NCBI RefSeq assembly: GCF_011065935.2
Contig: NZ_JAAMNH020000001.1
Coordinates: 1,757,001-1,821,000 of the forward strand
Direction: 5' to 3'
Length of the DNA stretch: 64,000 nt
Source of the DNA: Clostridium estertheticum
Lineage (GTDB): Bacteria > Bacillota > Clostridia > Clostridiales > Clostridiaceae
Shown here: piece after piece, positions 1 to 8,387 of the stretch
How positions within the stretch are numbered: the stretch's first letter is position 1
Layout of the letters: the number at the start of each line of letters is the position of its first letter
Made by a program: the position numbers and the translations under genes
The notes under the pieces: generated by a model
Database searches by the model: none
What the model saw: the letters and a program-made list of their open reading frames with translations, nothing else
What the model was told of the DNA's origin: nothing

Positions 1-444
1 TTAACCAATGGTATAATTGGGCTTTCTATAGGCTTCATATATGCTGGAACGCTTAAAAATTTTAATTTGCTGCACCTTCCTTTTATATTTCTATCATTAA
101 TTGTAGGCTGCTGTATTAACTTTTTTATCTATATAACATTAGCATTAACTTCCTTTTGGTTTGAGGACAATACTGCTTTCTTTTGGATTTATTCAAAACT
201 GATATTTACCTTAGGGGGTATGCTTATGCCTATAGAACTTTTTCCTAACTGGCTAGCGAAGATATCAAAGTACTTACCTTTTGCTTATGTGACTTATGTG
301 CCAGCGAGGCTTGCAGTAGATTTTTCGCTTTCGAATTTTTATAAACAGTTTTCAATTCAACTATTATATTTAGGAATATTTTTTACTTTAGCTATGACGT
401 TATATAAGAAGGGGGCAAAGAATCTAAATGTTAATGGAGGTTAA
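1..444 (+). CDS. ABC-2 family transporter permease, 5' end outside window
   Basis: The reading frame is open from the first base, so this is the C-terminal part (about 147 residues) of a gene that starts upstream. It is very hydrophobic, with roughly four membrane segments and the sequence GGMLMPIELFP followed by LPFAYVTYVPAR. That pattern is typical of one of the two membrane subunits of the uncharacterised ABC-2 exporters that occur as an ATPase plus two permeases. The next permease starts 17 bases before this stop codon, so the two are translationally coupled. The ATPase gene would be expected just upstream of the window. The substrate is unknown. Confidence 0.8.
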   Translation, partial: LTNGIIGLSIGFIYAGTLKNFNLLHLPFIFLSLIVGCCINFFIYITLALTSFWFEDNTAFFWIYSKLIFTLGGMLMPIELFPNWLAKISKYLPFAYVTYVPARLAVDFSLSNFYKQFSIQLLYLGIFFTLAMTLYKKGAKNLNVNGG

Positions 445-1225
445 GAAGAGCTTAAAGCTAATGGGTTATTACTTTAAATTTAATATATCTTCAGTTATGG
501 AATACAGGATGAGCTTTCTTGTACAATGTTTTGGTATGATACTAAATAATTCAGCATTTATATTCTTTTGGTGGATATTGTTTAAGAATGTAAACACCAT
601 TGGTGGATATGGTTTTAAGGATGAAATGATGCTGTGGTCTTTAATGTCCACCAGTTTTGGTCTTTGTTTTGTAACCTTTGGTAATGTAAATCAAATTACA
701 AGAATGATAATAAATGGTGAATTAGATACCTACTTGTTACAGCCTAAAGACCCTCTTATTAATATACTATGCTCTAAAACCATAGTATCCGCATGGGGTG
801 ATACCTTATATGGAGTAATTTTATTTTTTATAATCAAAGGTTTTGACATTAGAAGTTTCTTATTATTTTTATTATTTTGTATTACAGGTGCTTTAATATT
901 ATCTTCGGTACTCGTGACATTTCATGCCTTAAGTTTTTATTCAGGTAACACAGAAGGGTTAGCACAACTTGCTACAGAATTTTTCATAAGCTTTAGTATT
1001 TATCCAGAAGGTATATTTAATAATGCTGTAAAATATATACTTTATACTGTTATACCCGTAGCATTTGTTGTGTATATACCTGCAAAGGTGATAAATCAAT
1101 TTTCTCTTGTTATGCTCCTAGAGGTTTTAGGAGTAACATTAATATGGATAGTAATAGCTTATACTATGTTCTATAGAGGCCTTAAAAAATATGAATCCGG
1201 GAATTTAATAACAAATAAATTATAA
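428..1225 (+). CDS. ABC-2 family transporter permease (DUF990-like)
   Basis: This 265-residue membrane protein has about six hydrophobic segments and a charged N-terminus with MEYRMSFLVQ, as seen in DUF990/COG3694-type permeases. The motif GELDTYLLQPKDPL in the first third is also characteristic of the family. It overlaps the previous permease by 17 bases and is probably its partner in a three-gene exporter (ATPase, permease, permease). A GGGGG ribosome site lies about 12 bases before the ATG; a second in-frame ATG is two codons later. It is the last gene of the operon, since a dispersed repeat and an 86-base gap follow. The exported compound cannot be inferred. Confidence 0.82.
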   Translation: MLMEVKKSLKLMGYYFKFNISSVMEYRMSFLVQCFGMILNNSAFIFFWWILFKNVNTIGGYGFKDEMMLWSLMSTSFGLCFVTFGNVNQITRMIINGELDTYLLQPKDPLINILCSKTIVSAWGDTLYGVILFFIIKGFDIRSFLLFLLFCITGALILSSVLVTFHALSFYSGNTEGLAQLATEFFISFSIYPEGIFNNAVKYILYTVIPVAFVVYIPAKVINQFSLVMLLEVLGVTLIWIVIAYTMFYRGLKKYESGNLITNKL

Positions 1226-1226
1226 T

Positions 1227-1254
1227 GGTGCCACCCACGTGGCAAGTGGCAAGT
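1227..1254 (+). repeat. Dispersed palindromic repeat, copy 1
   Basis: This copy has the core GTGCCACCCACGTGGCA followed by AGTGGCAAGT. The arms TGCCAC and GTGGCA are inverted around CCAC. It is one of seven copies in the window (others near 25931, 35323, 41725, 49506, 53245 and 62507), all outside intact genes. Here it lies directly after the permease stop codon. Confidence 0.8.
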
Positions 1255-1311
1255 GTAAAATCTGAACTTAACATACAATTATAGATTATATAAATTCAAT
1301 GAGGTGATGAG

Positions 1312-2574
1312 ATGATAAATACAAAATCAATTGAAGCAGTTGATAGAAGTAAATACAAGGAGTTTACTATTCCATTATATGATAGTTACTGTTTTTCTAA
1401 TATTTTTGGAAGTGTAAAACACTTATTTAATATTCCTTCAGATAAAAAATTACCTAAGGATACTCTAGAAAATTCACAGGATTCTCCTAATAAGATAGTT
1501 TTCTTTCTTGTGGATGCTTTTGGGTGGTGTTTTTATGATAAATACAAGGAGTCATCCAGTTTCTTACGCGAAATAGAAGAAGGTGGGATTGTTTCAAAGT
1601 TAACTTCGCAGTTTCCCTCAACCACAACAGCTCATGTAACCACAGCTTTAAGTGGAGAACCAGTATATGAACACGGCCTATATGAATGGTTCTATTATGA
1701 GCCAGAAGTGGATGATATCATAACAGCTTTCTTATTTAAAGAAGCAAGAAAAAAGGGCATAGAAACTTTAAAGAATAAAAATATAGAGCCTGAAAGCTTC
1801 TTACCTGAGAAAAACTTTTTTAAGGACTTATTAGAATATGGAGTTAAAAGTACTGTTTATCAATCAAGCTTTATAAATGATAGTACCTATTCTACTACAA
1901 TGTGTAAAGATGCAACGGTGAAAGGGTATGATGAATACGAAGATTTATTTGAAGCGTTATCAAAGGATTTAATAAAGAATAATGAGAAAGAATATTTTTA
2001 TGTTTATTTACCAGACATTGATCATGTTGCTCATGAAAAAGGAAATTGTTCAGAAGAATTTAAAGAAGCTATGGAGAAATTATTAAAACACATGGATAAA
2101 TTTTATGAAAAGGGCAAAGAAAGCTTTAAAAATACAGCAATTATGATTTCAGCGGATCATGGGCAAGTAGACACTGATTTAAGTACAAAGTATTATTTGA
2201 ATGACATAATACCCGATATAGATAAATACTTAAAGCAGAATAAAAACAATGATTTAATTTCACCAGCAGGTTATTGTAGAGATTTATTTCTCCATGTTAA
2301 GGAAGAACACTTATTTACAGTTAAGAAAATGATAGAAAAGCAGTTAAAGGATATAGTTTACGTATATACTTTCGAGGAATTGAAGGAAAAAGGCTTTTTC
2401 GGAAATCCAAGTAAAAGAATGCTAGAAAGATGCGGAAATCTTATTTTATTACCTAAGGATAATAACCATATTTGGTTGTATGAAAAGGATGTTTTTGAAC
2501 TTACACTTATAGGACTTCATGGTGGAGCAAGTAAAAATGAGATGGAGATACCACTTTTGTTTTATAGATTTTAG
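1312..2574 (+). CDS. Alkaline phosphatase superfamily phosphodiesterase/nucleotide pyrophosphatase
   Basis: This 420-residue protein belongs to the type I phosphodiesterase/nucleotide pyrophosphatase branch of the alkaline phosphatase superfamily. The two-metal site is readable: an Asp in LVDAFGW (about residue 68), the nucleophile region FPSTTTAHVT (about 101-110), PDIDHVAHEKG with Asp and His (about 234-244), SADHGQ (about 280-285) and the final His in LHGGAS (about 402-407). There is no signal peptide or membrane segment, so it is probably cytosolic. Such enzymes cleave phosphodiester or pyrophosphate bonds, and the substrate here is unknown. GAGGTGAT precedes the ATG. It appears monocistronic, with a hairpin about 85 bases past the stop. 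Confidence 0.85.
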   Translation: MINTKSIEAVDRSKYKEFTIPLYDSYCFSNIFGSVKHLFNIPSDKKLPKDTLENSQDSPNKIVFFLVDAFGWCFYDKYKESSSFLREIEEGGIVSKLTSQFPSTTTAHVTTALSGEPVYEHGLYEWFYYEPEVDDIITAFLFKEARKKGIETLKNKNIEPESFLPEKNFFKDLLEYGVKSTVYQSSFINDSTYSTTMCKDATVKGYDEYEDLFEALSKDLIKNNEKEYFYVYLPDIDHVAHEKGNCSEEFKEAMEKLLKHMDKFYEKGKESFKNTAIMISADHGQVDTDLSTKYYLNDIIPDIDKYLKQNKNNDLISPAGYCRDLFLHVKEEHLFTVKKMIEKQLKDIVYVYTFEELKEKGFFGNPSKRMLERCGNLILLPKDNNHIWLYEKDVFELTLIGLHGGASKNEMEIPLLFYRF

Positions 2575-2659
2575 ACTAAAAAGTTTATGGATATTGTTTC
2601 ATATAAAAAATATATTATATACGGTATATAACCGTTGATGATAGGAAGTCTCATAACAA

Positions 2660-2692
2660 AGGCATATTCAAGAAAAATTCTTAAATATGCCT
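2660..2692 (+). terminator. Hairpin after the phosphodiesterase gene
   Basis: AGGCATATT and ATATGCCT form the outer stem, with AAGAA and TTCTT pairing inside. Only a weak AT-rich tail follows, so termination is plausible but unproven. Confidence 0.45.
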
Positions 2693-2792
2693 ATTTATGT
2701 GCATTGCCTCACTTAGAAATTAAAATGTTTTTATGTTCAAGAGATTACATAATAATTAGCCTATGAAATAACATGTATTTTAGCAAAGAATA

Positions 2793-3179
2793 TTACGAAG
2801 ACTCAATCTTTTTAGTAAAGTATTGTTTCGTTGGCAAGGCGATTAATAGTCCTAAAACAGATGGTATAAGGCCTTGAGCATAATATGATTGTCCATTTTG
2901 TTTTAACAAAAGAATAATAGGTAATACTAAAAAAAATATATCGTAAGTTATCATTAGCCAAAAACCCCATCTTTTGAGCCTCAAAAATCCATAAGATATT
3001 ATTAAGAGAATTATAACCATTAATACTCTAATTATACCATCTGAAAAAGTAAGTGTCGGTATAGAATAAATTCCAAAACGTTCAGTAAATTTTGGAAACA
3101 ATGATACTATCAATAAAAAGGCATTAAGAAAATTTAAATCTCTAACATATGTTATTAGTACAGGTCTTTTTTCACTCAT
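2793..3179 (-). CDS. Small integral membrane protein of unknown function
   Basis: This is a 128-residue protein with four predicted membrane segments (about 15-35, 48-66, 70-92, 97-115) and a basic C-terminus. I do not recognise a family. The ATG is preceded by AGGAAGTGAG at good spacing. The gene is monocistronic. Its promoter region at 3203-3275 closely resembles the one in front of the lipoprotein gene at 7831-8340, so the two may share regulation. No catalytic or metal-binding motif is visible, and a function in the cell envelope is only a guess from its hydrophobicity. Confidence 0.65.
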   Translation of the reverse strand: MSEKRPVLITYVRDLNFLNAFLLIVSLFPKFTERFGIYSIPTLTFSDGIIRVLMVIILLIISYGFLRLKRWGFWLMITYDIFFLVLPIILLLKQNGQSYYAQGLIPSVLGLLIALPTKQYFTKKIESS

Positions 3180-3219
3180 ACGTACTCACTTCCTATAAAT
3201 TTATATTATTTTACTATTG

Positions 3220-3270
3220 TGTCCTTATTTTATTATATAGAATATTAATACAAATTTCAAATATTTGACA
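3220..3270 (-). promoter_or_regulatory. Sigma-A type promoter for the 2793-3179 gene
   Basis: Read on the minus strand, TTGAAA is separated by 17 bases from a perfect TATAAT. The sequence downstream, GGACACAATAGTAAAATAA, is nearly repeated behind the promoter of the lipoprotein gene near 8388-8455. Confidence 0.7.
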
Positions 3271-3396
3271 TAGAAATATAAATTGTTTCTCTAATTTTAA
3301 AATCCTATAATTTTGTATTAAAATGAGTCCTTGCATGGTCTTATTGTCCCCAATATTGAGAAAATATCAATTTTAAACATTAATCTTAAACACAGA

Positions 3397-3546
3397 CTAA
3401 ACTTTATAAGCCAAACTTTTAATTCCTTCTAAATCTTCATCGGCTACATCATAATTAATGTGATTCACAGCCCTTTTGAACCTATTGTATGGTAACTTTT
3501 AAAGGTATTATAGAACTTCATCAAAAGTTAGTTCTCGTTTAGCCAT
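3397..3546 (-). pseudogene. Decayed small ORF with two internal TAA codons
   Basis: On the minus strand one 50-codon frame begins ATG-MAKRELTFDEVL, meets TAA, reads two codons to another TAA, then continues KLPYNRFKRAVNH and NYDVADEDLEGIKS to a final TAG. The coding character on both sides of the stops, in the same frame, suggests a small gene inactivated by two nonsense changes. I do not recognise the family. It lies in the otherwise empty 440-base stretch between the membrane protein and the AraC regulator, where nothing else is evident. Confidence 0.4.
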
Positions 3547-3618
3547 AACTACAGCCCCATTCGATATAATTTAGTGAAATATTATATTTTTATGTTTTTA
3601 TAAATAAGATATATTTCT

Positions 3619-4539
3619 TTATTCTTTTATGGGAATATAAACATCAACTTCAAATCCATCATTCTTAAATCTCTCGTCATAAAGTTCAAAGTTTGCGGCA
3701 GCAGCTTCATTATAAGGACTATTTGCACTAGGAGGACATAACCCGGGTTGGCTATAACATGAATTAGGAAGCCAGCTTTCGAAAAAATAATGCCAAATTT
3801 CTCCTAGTTTCCTACCAAGCTCTGATTTATCTATGCCTCTTGCAGTAAATATAGCATACTTGGAACTTGGTACAACTTTGCCAACCATTCCTTCAGGAAT
3901 ATTCTCTAGACTACTTACTTCCTTACATACTATATAAGAAAAACTACCTTCACCATCATAATCTGTGTCCATTCCTAAAATAGAATTAGAACTTATTTTG
4001 TTAGGAATAGCATCTTCTATTCTATCTCGGAAATATCTATCCCATAAGCTGTGAATCAGTTCTGGAAAATGAATATCCTCAAATGAAGTTTTAACTTCAA
4101 TACCTATTACTTTAAATTCATCTTTTTCTATAATTATAGGTTCGATTATAAAATCTCCTCCAATATTTTTATATTTTATTTCGTTTAAATCTCTCTTTTT
4201 AAAAAATATTTTATGCTCACTATTTTTTCGGTATTTACTTGGGATTAGCCCGTACATTTTACTGAAAGCCCTTGTAAAGGATTCAGGGGTTTCATATCCA
4301 TATTTAAGAGCTATATCAAGTATTTTATTTTGTGTAGAGATTAATTCATAAGCTGATTCTGCTAGTCTTCTTTTTCGTACATACTCTTTTAATGAATATC
4401 CAACAAGGGCATGAAAAAGCTGATGAAAGTAGGATAACGAACAGTAGGCTTCGTTTGCAATTTCAGTAAGTGAAATATCTGTAGTTAAATTTTCTTCTAT
4501 GAAATCCATGGATTTTTCAATTCTTTGGTATAGATTCAT
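3619..4539 (-). CDS. AraC-family regulator with GyrI-like ligand domain
   Basis: This 306-residue one-component regulator has an N-terminal AraC/XylS double helix-turn-helix (about residues 1-105; TEIANEAYCSLSYFHQLF and the second helix region ending in MYGLIPSKYRK). A GyrI-like/AraC effector-binding domain follows (about 125-305), as in Rob and many drug-responsive regulators. An in-frame ATG exists five codons earlier at 4554, but GGAGG overlaps that codon and sits eight bases before the ATG at 4539, so I take the latter as the start. It is monocistronic, with no adjacent divergent gene close enough to name as a target. Ligand unknown; sensing of a hydrophobic or cationic drug is typical of the family. 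Confidence 0.85.
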   Translation of the reverse strand: MNLYQRIEKSMDFIEENLTTDISLTEIANEAYCSLSYFHQLFHALVGYSLKEYVRKRRLAESAYELISTQNKILDIALKYGYETPESFTRAFSKMYGLIPSKYRKNSEHKIFFKKRDLNEIKYKNIGGDFIIEPIIIEKDEFKVIGIEVKTSFEDIHFPELIHSLWDRYFRDRIEDAIPNKISSNSILGMDTDYDGEGSFSYIVCKEVSSLENIPEGMVGKVVPSSKYAIFTARGIDKSELGRKLGEIWHYFFESWLPNSCYSQPGLCPPSANSPYNEAAAANFELYDERFKNDGFEVDVYIPIKE

Positions 4540-4735
4540 TAACATTGCCTCCATATTTTTACTATTGGCGCCTGTAATAATAATATCATAGTTTAAAACG
4601 TTAAATCTTGATATTTTCTACTATTTTGAAAATGTACTTTATAGTACTGTAGTTGTTCAAATATGTAGAATATAACCTTTATTATGGTATAATAAGAACT
4701 AAATAAAAATATTTAGTGAGGTTCAGGGTGATAAG

Positions 4736-5959
4736 ATGAGGATAGGTAAATTTGCTGAAACTAATAAATTAAGTATTGATACAATAAGGCATTATATGGA
4801 TTTGGAGTTAATAATACCTGAAAAACATAATGGACAGTATTATTTTGATTCAAGATGTCAGAAAGATTTAGATGATATATTGAATTTTAAAAGTATGGGT
4901 TTTAGTCTAAATGATATTAAAACAATATTTTTTTATAAAGGTTTTGGTATGTTTGCAGCCTACCAAGAGGATGTGTATTATAAAGCACTTTTCATGGACA
5001 AATATAAAAAGCTAGAGAATGATATTGATAAATTAATTAAAATTAAAGATAAATTACAAATTAAAATAGAAAATCTAAACCTTGTAGATAGTACATTTAA
5101 GGAGATTGATCCACTTGGCATAGATTTAAGAAATTTAAGCTTTTTTAAATGCAATAAATGCAGCGGTAATTTAATTCTTATGGATGGAGTTATAAATAAT
5201 AATCAAGTTATTGAGGGTAAGTTAAAATGTAGTTGTGGAGAAGAATATTATATTGAGGATGGTATATTAAAAGTTGGGGAAGTCTGCACTAAATCAAAGG
5301 TTAACTTTAATCACGATTTTGTTATGGAATATGTAAATGTAACAGATACCTCCTACCTAGATAATTTACGAAAGGGATTTGAGTGGATGTTTAGAAAAAT
5401 ATCTGATTGCAATTTGAATAATAAGGTATTGCTTGAGCTAGGAACAGGTGTGGGATTTTTTCTTAGAAACATTTATAATGAAATTCCAGATAACTGTTTA
5501 TATATAGCCGTTGATCATGATTTTGATAGGCAGAAATTTTTAAAAAGCTTATTTGAAAGAATTGATTGTAAAAAAAATATAATTTTCATATGCTCTGATT
5601 TTTTAGAAGTTCCTATTAAAGAAAAATCAGTGGATATAGTTTTAGATATTTCTGGGACGAGCAATTATAGTTTTGAACATGAAGATTTTCTATTGAATTT
5701 AGTAGATTCATATATTAAAGATGATGGGTACTTATTTGGATTATATATTTTATTTGAAAATTTTAGTACTAACAGTTTAATAGAAAACAATTATAGGAAA
5801 AATTTTATTTTAAAAAATGTAAAAGAAAGTATAGGTACTTTAAAATACAAATCCTCTGATGAAAAGACCTGGGAGTTCGTGGAAAAAGGTGGAAAATATG
5901 ATGATTACTTTGTAGAAGGAGAAAAAATATATACTTATTCCTTCTATGGGAAAAGGTAG
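4736..5959 (+). CDS. MerR-type regulator fused to zinc ribbon and methyltransferase
   Basis: This is a 407-residue fusion. Residues 1-70 are a MerR winged helix (KFAETNKLSIDTIRHYMD). A coiled-coil dimerisation helix follows (about 80-118). Next is a Trm112-like zinc ribbon with CNKC and CSCG (about 137-170), and then a class I SAM-dependent methyltransferase whose glycine-rich motif LLELGTGVGFF is at about 231-241, with an acidic residue in AVDHDFD further on. In effect the sensor half of a MerR protein has been replaced by an enzyme. GGGTGAT precedes the ATG. An MFS transporter follows after 127 bases and may be a target or partner. Whether the methyltransferase is active or only binds SAM or substrate as a sensor is not shown by the sequence. 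Confidence 0.8.
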   Translation: MRIGKFAETNKLSIDTIRHYMDLELIIPEKHNGQYYFDSRCQKDLDDILNFKSMGFSLNDIKTIFFYKGFGMFAAYQEDVYYKALFMDKYKKLENDIDKLIKIKDKLQIKIENLNLVDSTFKEIDPLGIDLRNLSFFKCNKCSGNLILMDGVINNNQVIEGKLKCSCGEEYYIEDGILKVGEVCTKSKVNFNHDFVMEYVNVTDTSYLDNLRKGFEWMFRKISDCNLNNKVLLELGTGVGFFLRNIYNEIPDNCLYIAVDHDFDRQKFLKSLFERIDCKKNIIFICSDFLEVPIKEKSVDIVLDISGTSNYSFEHEDFLLNLVDSYIKDDGYLFGLYILFENFSTNSLIENNYRKNFILKNVKESIGTLKYKSSDEKTWEFVEKGGKYDDYFVEGEKIYTYSFYGKR

Positions 5960-5970
5960 GGTTAACCCTA
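5957..5970. promoter_or_regulatory. 14-bp perfect palindrome at the end of the MerR-methyltransferase gene
   Basis: TAGGGTTAACCCTA includes the stop codon of the fusion gene and is followed by a T-rich tract. It may be a weak terminator or a binding site upstream of the MFS gene. Confidence 0.35.
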
Positions 5971-5996
5971 TCTTTAATTGTTTTTTTAATAAACAC

Positions 5997-6035
5997 ATGT
6001 CAATTAGCTTATTGACATCGTGTTAGGCCTAGCAC
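5997..6035 (+). promoter_or_regulatory. Two small hairpins in the MFS gene leader
   Basis: ATGTCAAT/ATTGACAT (5997-6018) is followed immediately by GTGTTAGGCCTAGCAC (6020-6035), which is palindromic but for one pair. They lie 50-90 bases before the MFS start and could be operator dyads or RNA hairpins. No regulator can be assigned from sequence, though the adjacent MerR fusion is the obvious candidate. Confidence 0.35.
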
Positions 6036-6086
6036 TTAAAATTAAATTGAAGCTCCGCAGGAGATGATTTAAAAGGAGGCAACAAA

Positions 6087-7316
6087 ATGGATCTGATAAA
6101 AAAAATATACTCGCCTTACCAAGGTTTACCTAAAGAAATTTACATCATTTTTATATCTAGAATTATAAATACTATGGGGTGTTTTGTTCAACCATTACTA
6201 GTGCTTATATTAACTCAGAAAATAGGACTTCAAAAGGATGTCGCGGGAATATATATTACAGTTGTATGCTTAATTAGTGCTCCTTGTTTGATTTTAGGAG
6301 GAAAATTGGTTGATACAATCGGTAGAAAAAAGGTGATTTTAATTTCTCAGGGATTCGGTGCAATTACACTTATTTGCTGTGGATTCATAAAGCCAAATAT
6401 TATGATGATATATATTCTTATGTTATCTTCTGTACTATATTCATTGTCCACACCAGCATATGATGCTTTGCTTGCGGATTTGACAACGCCTGAAAATAGA
6501 AAAACTAGTTATTCATTAGTTTATATGGGATGGAATCTAGGGTTTGTCATAGGTCCATTAATTGGTGGGATGTTGTTTAAAAACTATTTATCTTTAGTTT
6601 TTATAGGTGATGGTATAACAACTGTTTTATCCTTAGCACTGGTTATGATTTATGTTAAAGAGACTATAGTAGAAGAAATGGATTTAACACAAGAAAATAG
6701 ACAACAAGAAAAAAGGGTAGAGGGGTCTGTCTTCTCAGTTCTTCTTAGTAGGCCAATCCTCTTGTTCTTCTCTCTAATATTGTGTTGTTACTCTTTCGAA
6801 TATTCTCAATGGGGATTTACTTTACCATTGCAGCTTGGAGAAATTTACAAAAATTTAGGAGCTTTCAATTATGGGATTCTTGCTGCGGTTAATGGAGCTA
6901 TTGTGATACTTATAACTCCATTAATTTTAAAAATTACTTTTTCAGTTAAACCAATTAGGGCTATATCGATAGGAGGATTATTCTATGCAATTGCCTTTGG
7001 AATGTTTGCTGTAACAAAAATTTTCTCTCTGTTTTTATTTTTCACCATAATAATGACATTGGGAGAAATTATGATAAACATAAATGCCTCCACATTTATT
7101 GCAAATCATACGCCTTCATCCCATAGAGGAAGAATAAGTGCAATACTTCCTATAATTTCAGGCGCAGGGTATGCGTTTGGTCCAATTACTATGGGTAAAA
7201 TTATAACAAAGTATAGTATTTCTTCTGGGTGGATTATTATTGGAATCCTTGGACTTATTTCAGCATTTATGATGTTTTTGATTGAAAGAATGGATAAAGA
7301 CATAGTAAGTGATTGA
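6087..7316 (+). CDS. MFS efflux transporter
   Basis: This 409-residue protein has twelve predicted membrane segments and the major facilitator motif A in the loop between segments 2 and 3 (GGKLVDTIGRKK, about residues 71-82). It resembles the DHA1-type drug and metabolite:H+ antiporters. A very strong AAAAGGAGG site precedes the ATG. It sits downstream of the MerR-methyltransferase fusion in the same direction, and two hairpins lie between them, so it may be that regulator's target. A fragment of a PNP gene begins ten bases after its stop codon, which marks a recombination junction. Substrate unknown. Confidence 0.85.
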   Translation: MDLIKKIYSPYQGLPKEIYIIFISRIINTMGCFVQPLLVLILTQKIGLQKDVAGIYITVVCLISAPCLILGGKLVDTIGRKKVILISQGFGAITLICCGFIKPNIMMIYILMLSSVLYSLSTPAYDALLADLTTPENRKTSYSLVYMGWNLGFVIGPLIGGMLFKNYLSLVFIGDGITTVLSLALVMIYVKETIVEEMDLTQENRQQEKRVEGSVFSVLLSRPILLFFSLILCCYSFEYSQWGFTLPLQLGEIYKNLGAFNYGILAAVNGAIVILITPLILKITFSVKPIRAISIGGLFYAIAFGMFAVTKIFSLFLFFTIIMTLGEIMININASTFIANHTPSSHRGRISAILPIISGAGYAFGPITMGKIITKYSISSGWIIIGILGLISAFMMFLIERMDKDIVSD

Positions 7317-7325
7317 ACACTTTTA

Positions 7326-7397
7326 GTTCCTGAAATAATAGCTTCTAATTATTTAGGCATAAATGTGCTTGGAATATATTGCATTACAAATATGGCT
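7326..7397 (+). pseudogene. Fragment of a purine nucleoside phosphorylase gene
   Basis: These 24 codons, starting V-P-E and ending N-M-A, match the intact PNP gene at 16157-16228 at about nine of every ten bases, including third positions. No other part of PNP is present. The stretch from here to 7738 otherwise holds only short broken frames with no recognisable product, for example an 80-codon open frame at 7363-7605 that runs across the fragment. Confidence 0.75.
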
Positions 7398-7738
7398 GTT
7401 GCTCAGCATTTGTACAATATATTCCTTTGTTCTGGTTATTAGTAAATGTCATACAGAATACATTTTCGGCTACAATACAGTATCTGCAAGCATTTACAAC
7501 ATATCGAAAAATATCAAGAGAAGTAAATCATTAGATGATATACTATATTCAAAGGTTGGTGATGGATTATGTCTGACTATTTTATTGAACTCCAAAAGCT
7601 TTTAATTTTTTTCTCTATAAAATATAAAGAAGTATCTTAAGTAACCAACAGGTTCACTTTAGAGGTGCAAATTTAATTTTATCATAGTAAATCACACAAA
7701 TATTATCAACTTAATTCGAGCGAAAATTAAAGCAAAAA

Positions 7739-7775
7739 ATACCCCCATCATTGAAAGTGATGGGGGTATTTTATT
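7739..7775. terminator. Bidirectional intrinsic terminator
   Basis: ATACCCCCATCA and TGATGGGGGTAT form a perfect 12-bp stem around a seven-base loop. T-rich tails are present on both strands, so it can end transcripts from the MFS side and from the lipoprotein gene. Confidence 0.85.
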
Positions 7776-7830
7776 TAATTATATAAAAAATTCAACTTAT
7801 AAGACACATCCTTGTTTACAGATTAATTCG

Positions 7831-8340
7831 TTATTTTCGTGGAAATTTGTCACTCCATACCACTTTATAACTTCCTTCTGCATTTACAGGCTTTAATTTA
7901 AGGATGTATTTACCAGATATACTTGGAATAAATTGAAGGTTAAAAACATTTAGTATTTTATAACCTTCCTTATCTACCAAACTCGGTACTTCTTCTTTGC
8001 TATTTAAATTTCCATTTCCATTCATATAATTTAATGGAAAAGTTAATTCCCTATATGCCTTTCCATTCTCATAAAGCACATAACCTTTAAAAACAGTTTC
8101 ATCTTTAGGATTAGTGATTTCCCAATCAACTTTACCAGATGTCAATTCAAAATCAAGTGAAGCAGGAAAACCTTCTTTATGTCTTATAAAATAGTCGACT
8201 GTGATAGTATCAGAATTTGATTTGGAGAATTTCCCTTCATTTGTACTAACCTTTATCGGACTATTAGAACAAGCAGTCAAGATGAAAATTAAAGTTAATG
8301 CAGAAATTAATATCGTAAATTTTTTATTATTCAAATTCAT
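7831..8340 (-). CDS. Putative lipoprotein
   Basis: This 169-residue protein begins with a basic segment and a hydrophobic stretch ending in FILTAC, a lipobox that places the lipid-modified Cys at about residue 23. The mature part is rich in beta-strand patterns (SKSNSDTITVDYF, ISGKYILKLKPV) and may be a small immunoglobulin-like or beta-sandwich domain, but I recognise no named family. It is expected on the outer face of the membrane. The ATG is separated by only two bases from a run of 23 G residues that occupies the ribosome-binding position. Expression is therefore likely to depend on the tract length. It is followed by the bidirectional terminator at 7739-7775. Confidence 0.75.
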   Translation of the reverse strand: MNLNNKKFTILISALTLIFILTACSNSPIKVSTNEGKFSKSNSDTITVDYFIRHKEGFPASLDFELTSGKVDWEITNPKDETVFKGYVLYENGKAYRELTFPLNYMNGNGNLNSKEEVPSLVDKEGYKILNVFNLQFIPSISGKYILKLKPVNAEGSYKVVWSDKFPRK

Positions 8341-8342
8341 AT

Positions 8343-8365
8343 CCCCCCCCCCCCCCCCCCCCCCC
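8343..8365 (-). repeat. 23-base poly-G tract at the lipoprotein ribosome site
   Basis: The plus strand shows 23 consecutive C residues, so the mRNA carries 23 G residues ending two bases before the ATG at 8340. No separate GGAGG site is present, which means the tract itself must serve as the Shine-Dalgarno sequence. Confidence 0.9.
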
Positions 8366-8387
8366 GTTAATTTTTATTTCTTATTTT

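Noticed and set aside
6040..6065. GAAGCTCCGC shared between about 6050 and 39738 as a repeat family
   Set aside because: Only about ten to twelve bases match and the contexts are unrelated, so it could be chance.
7363..7605. 80-codon ORF after the MFS gene as a real gene
   Set aside because: It runs out of frame across the PNP fragment, has no ribosome site and no coherent family similarity.
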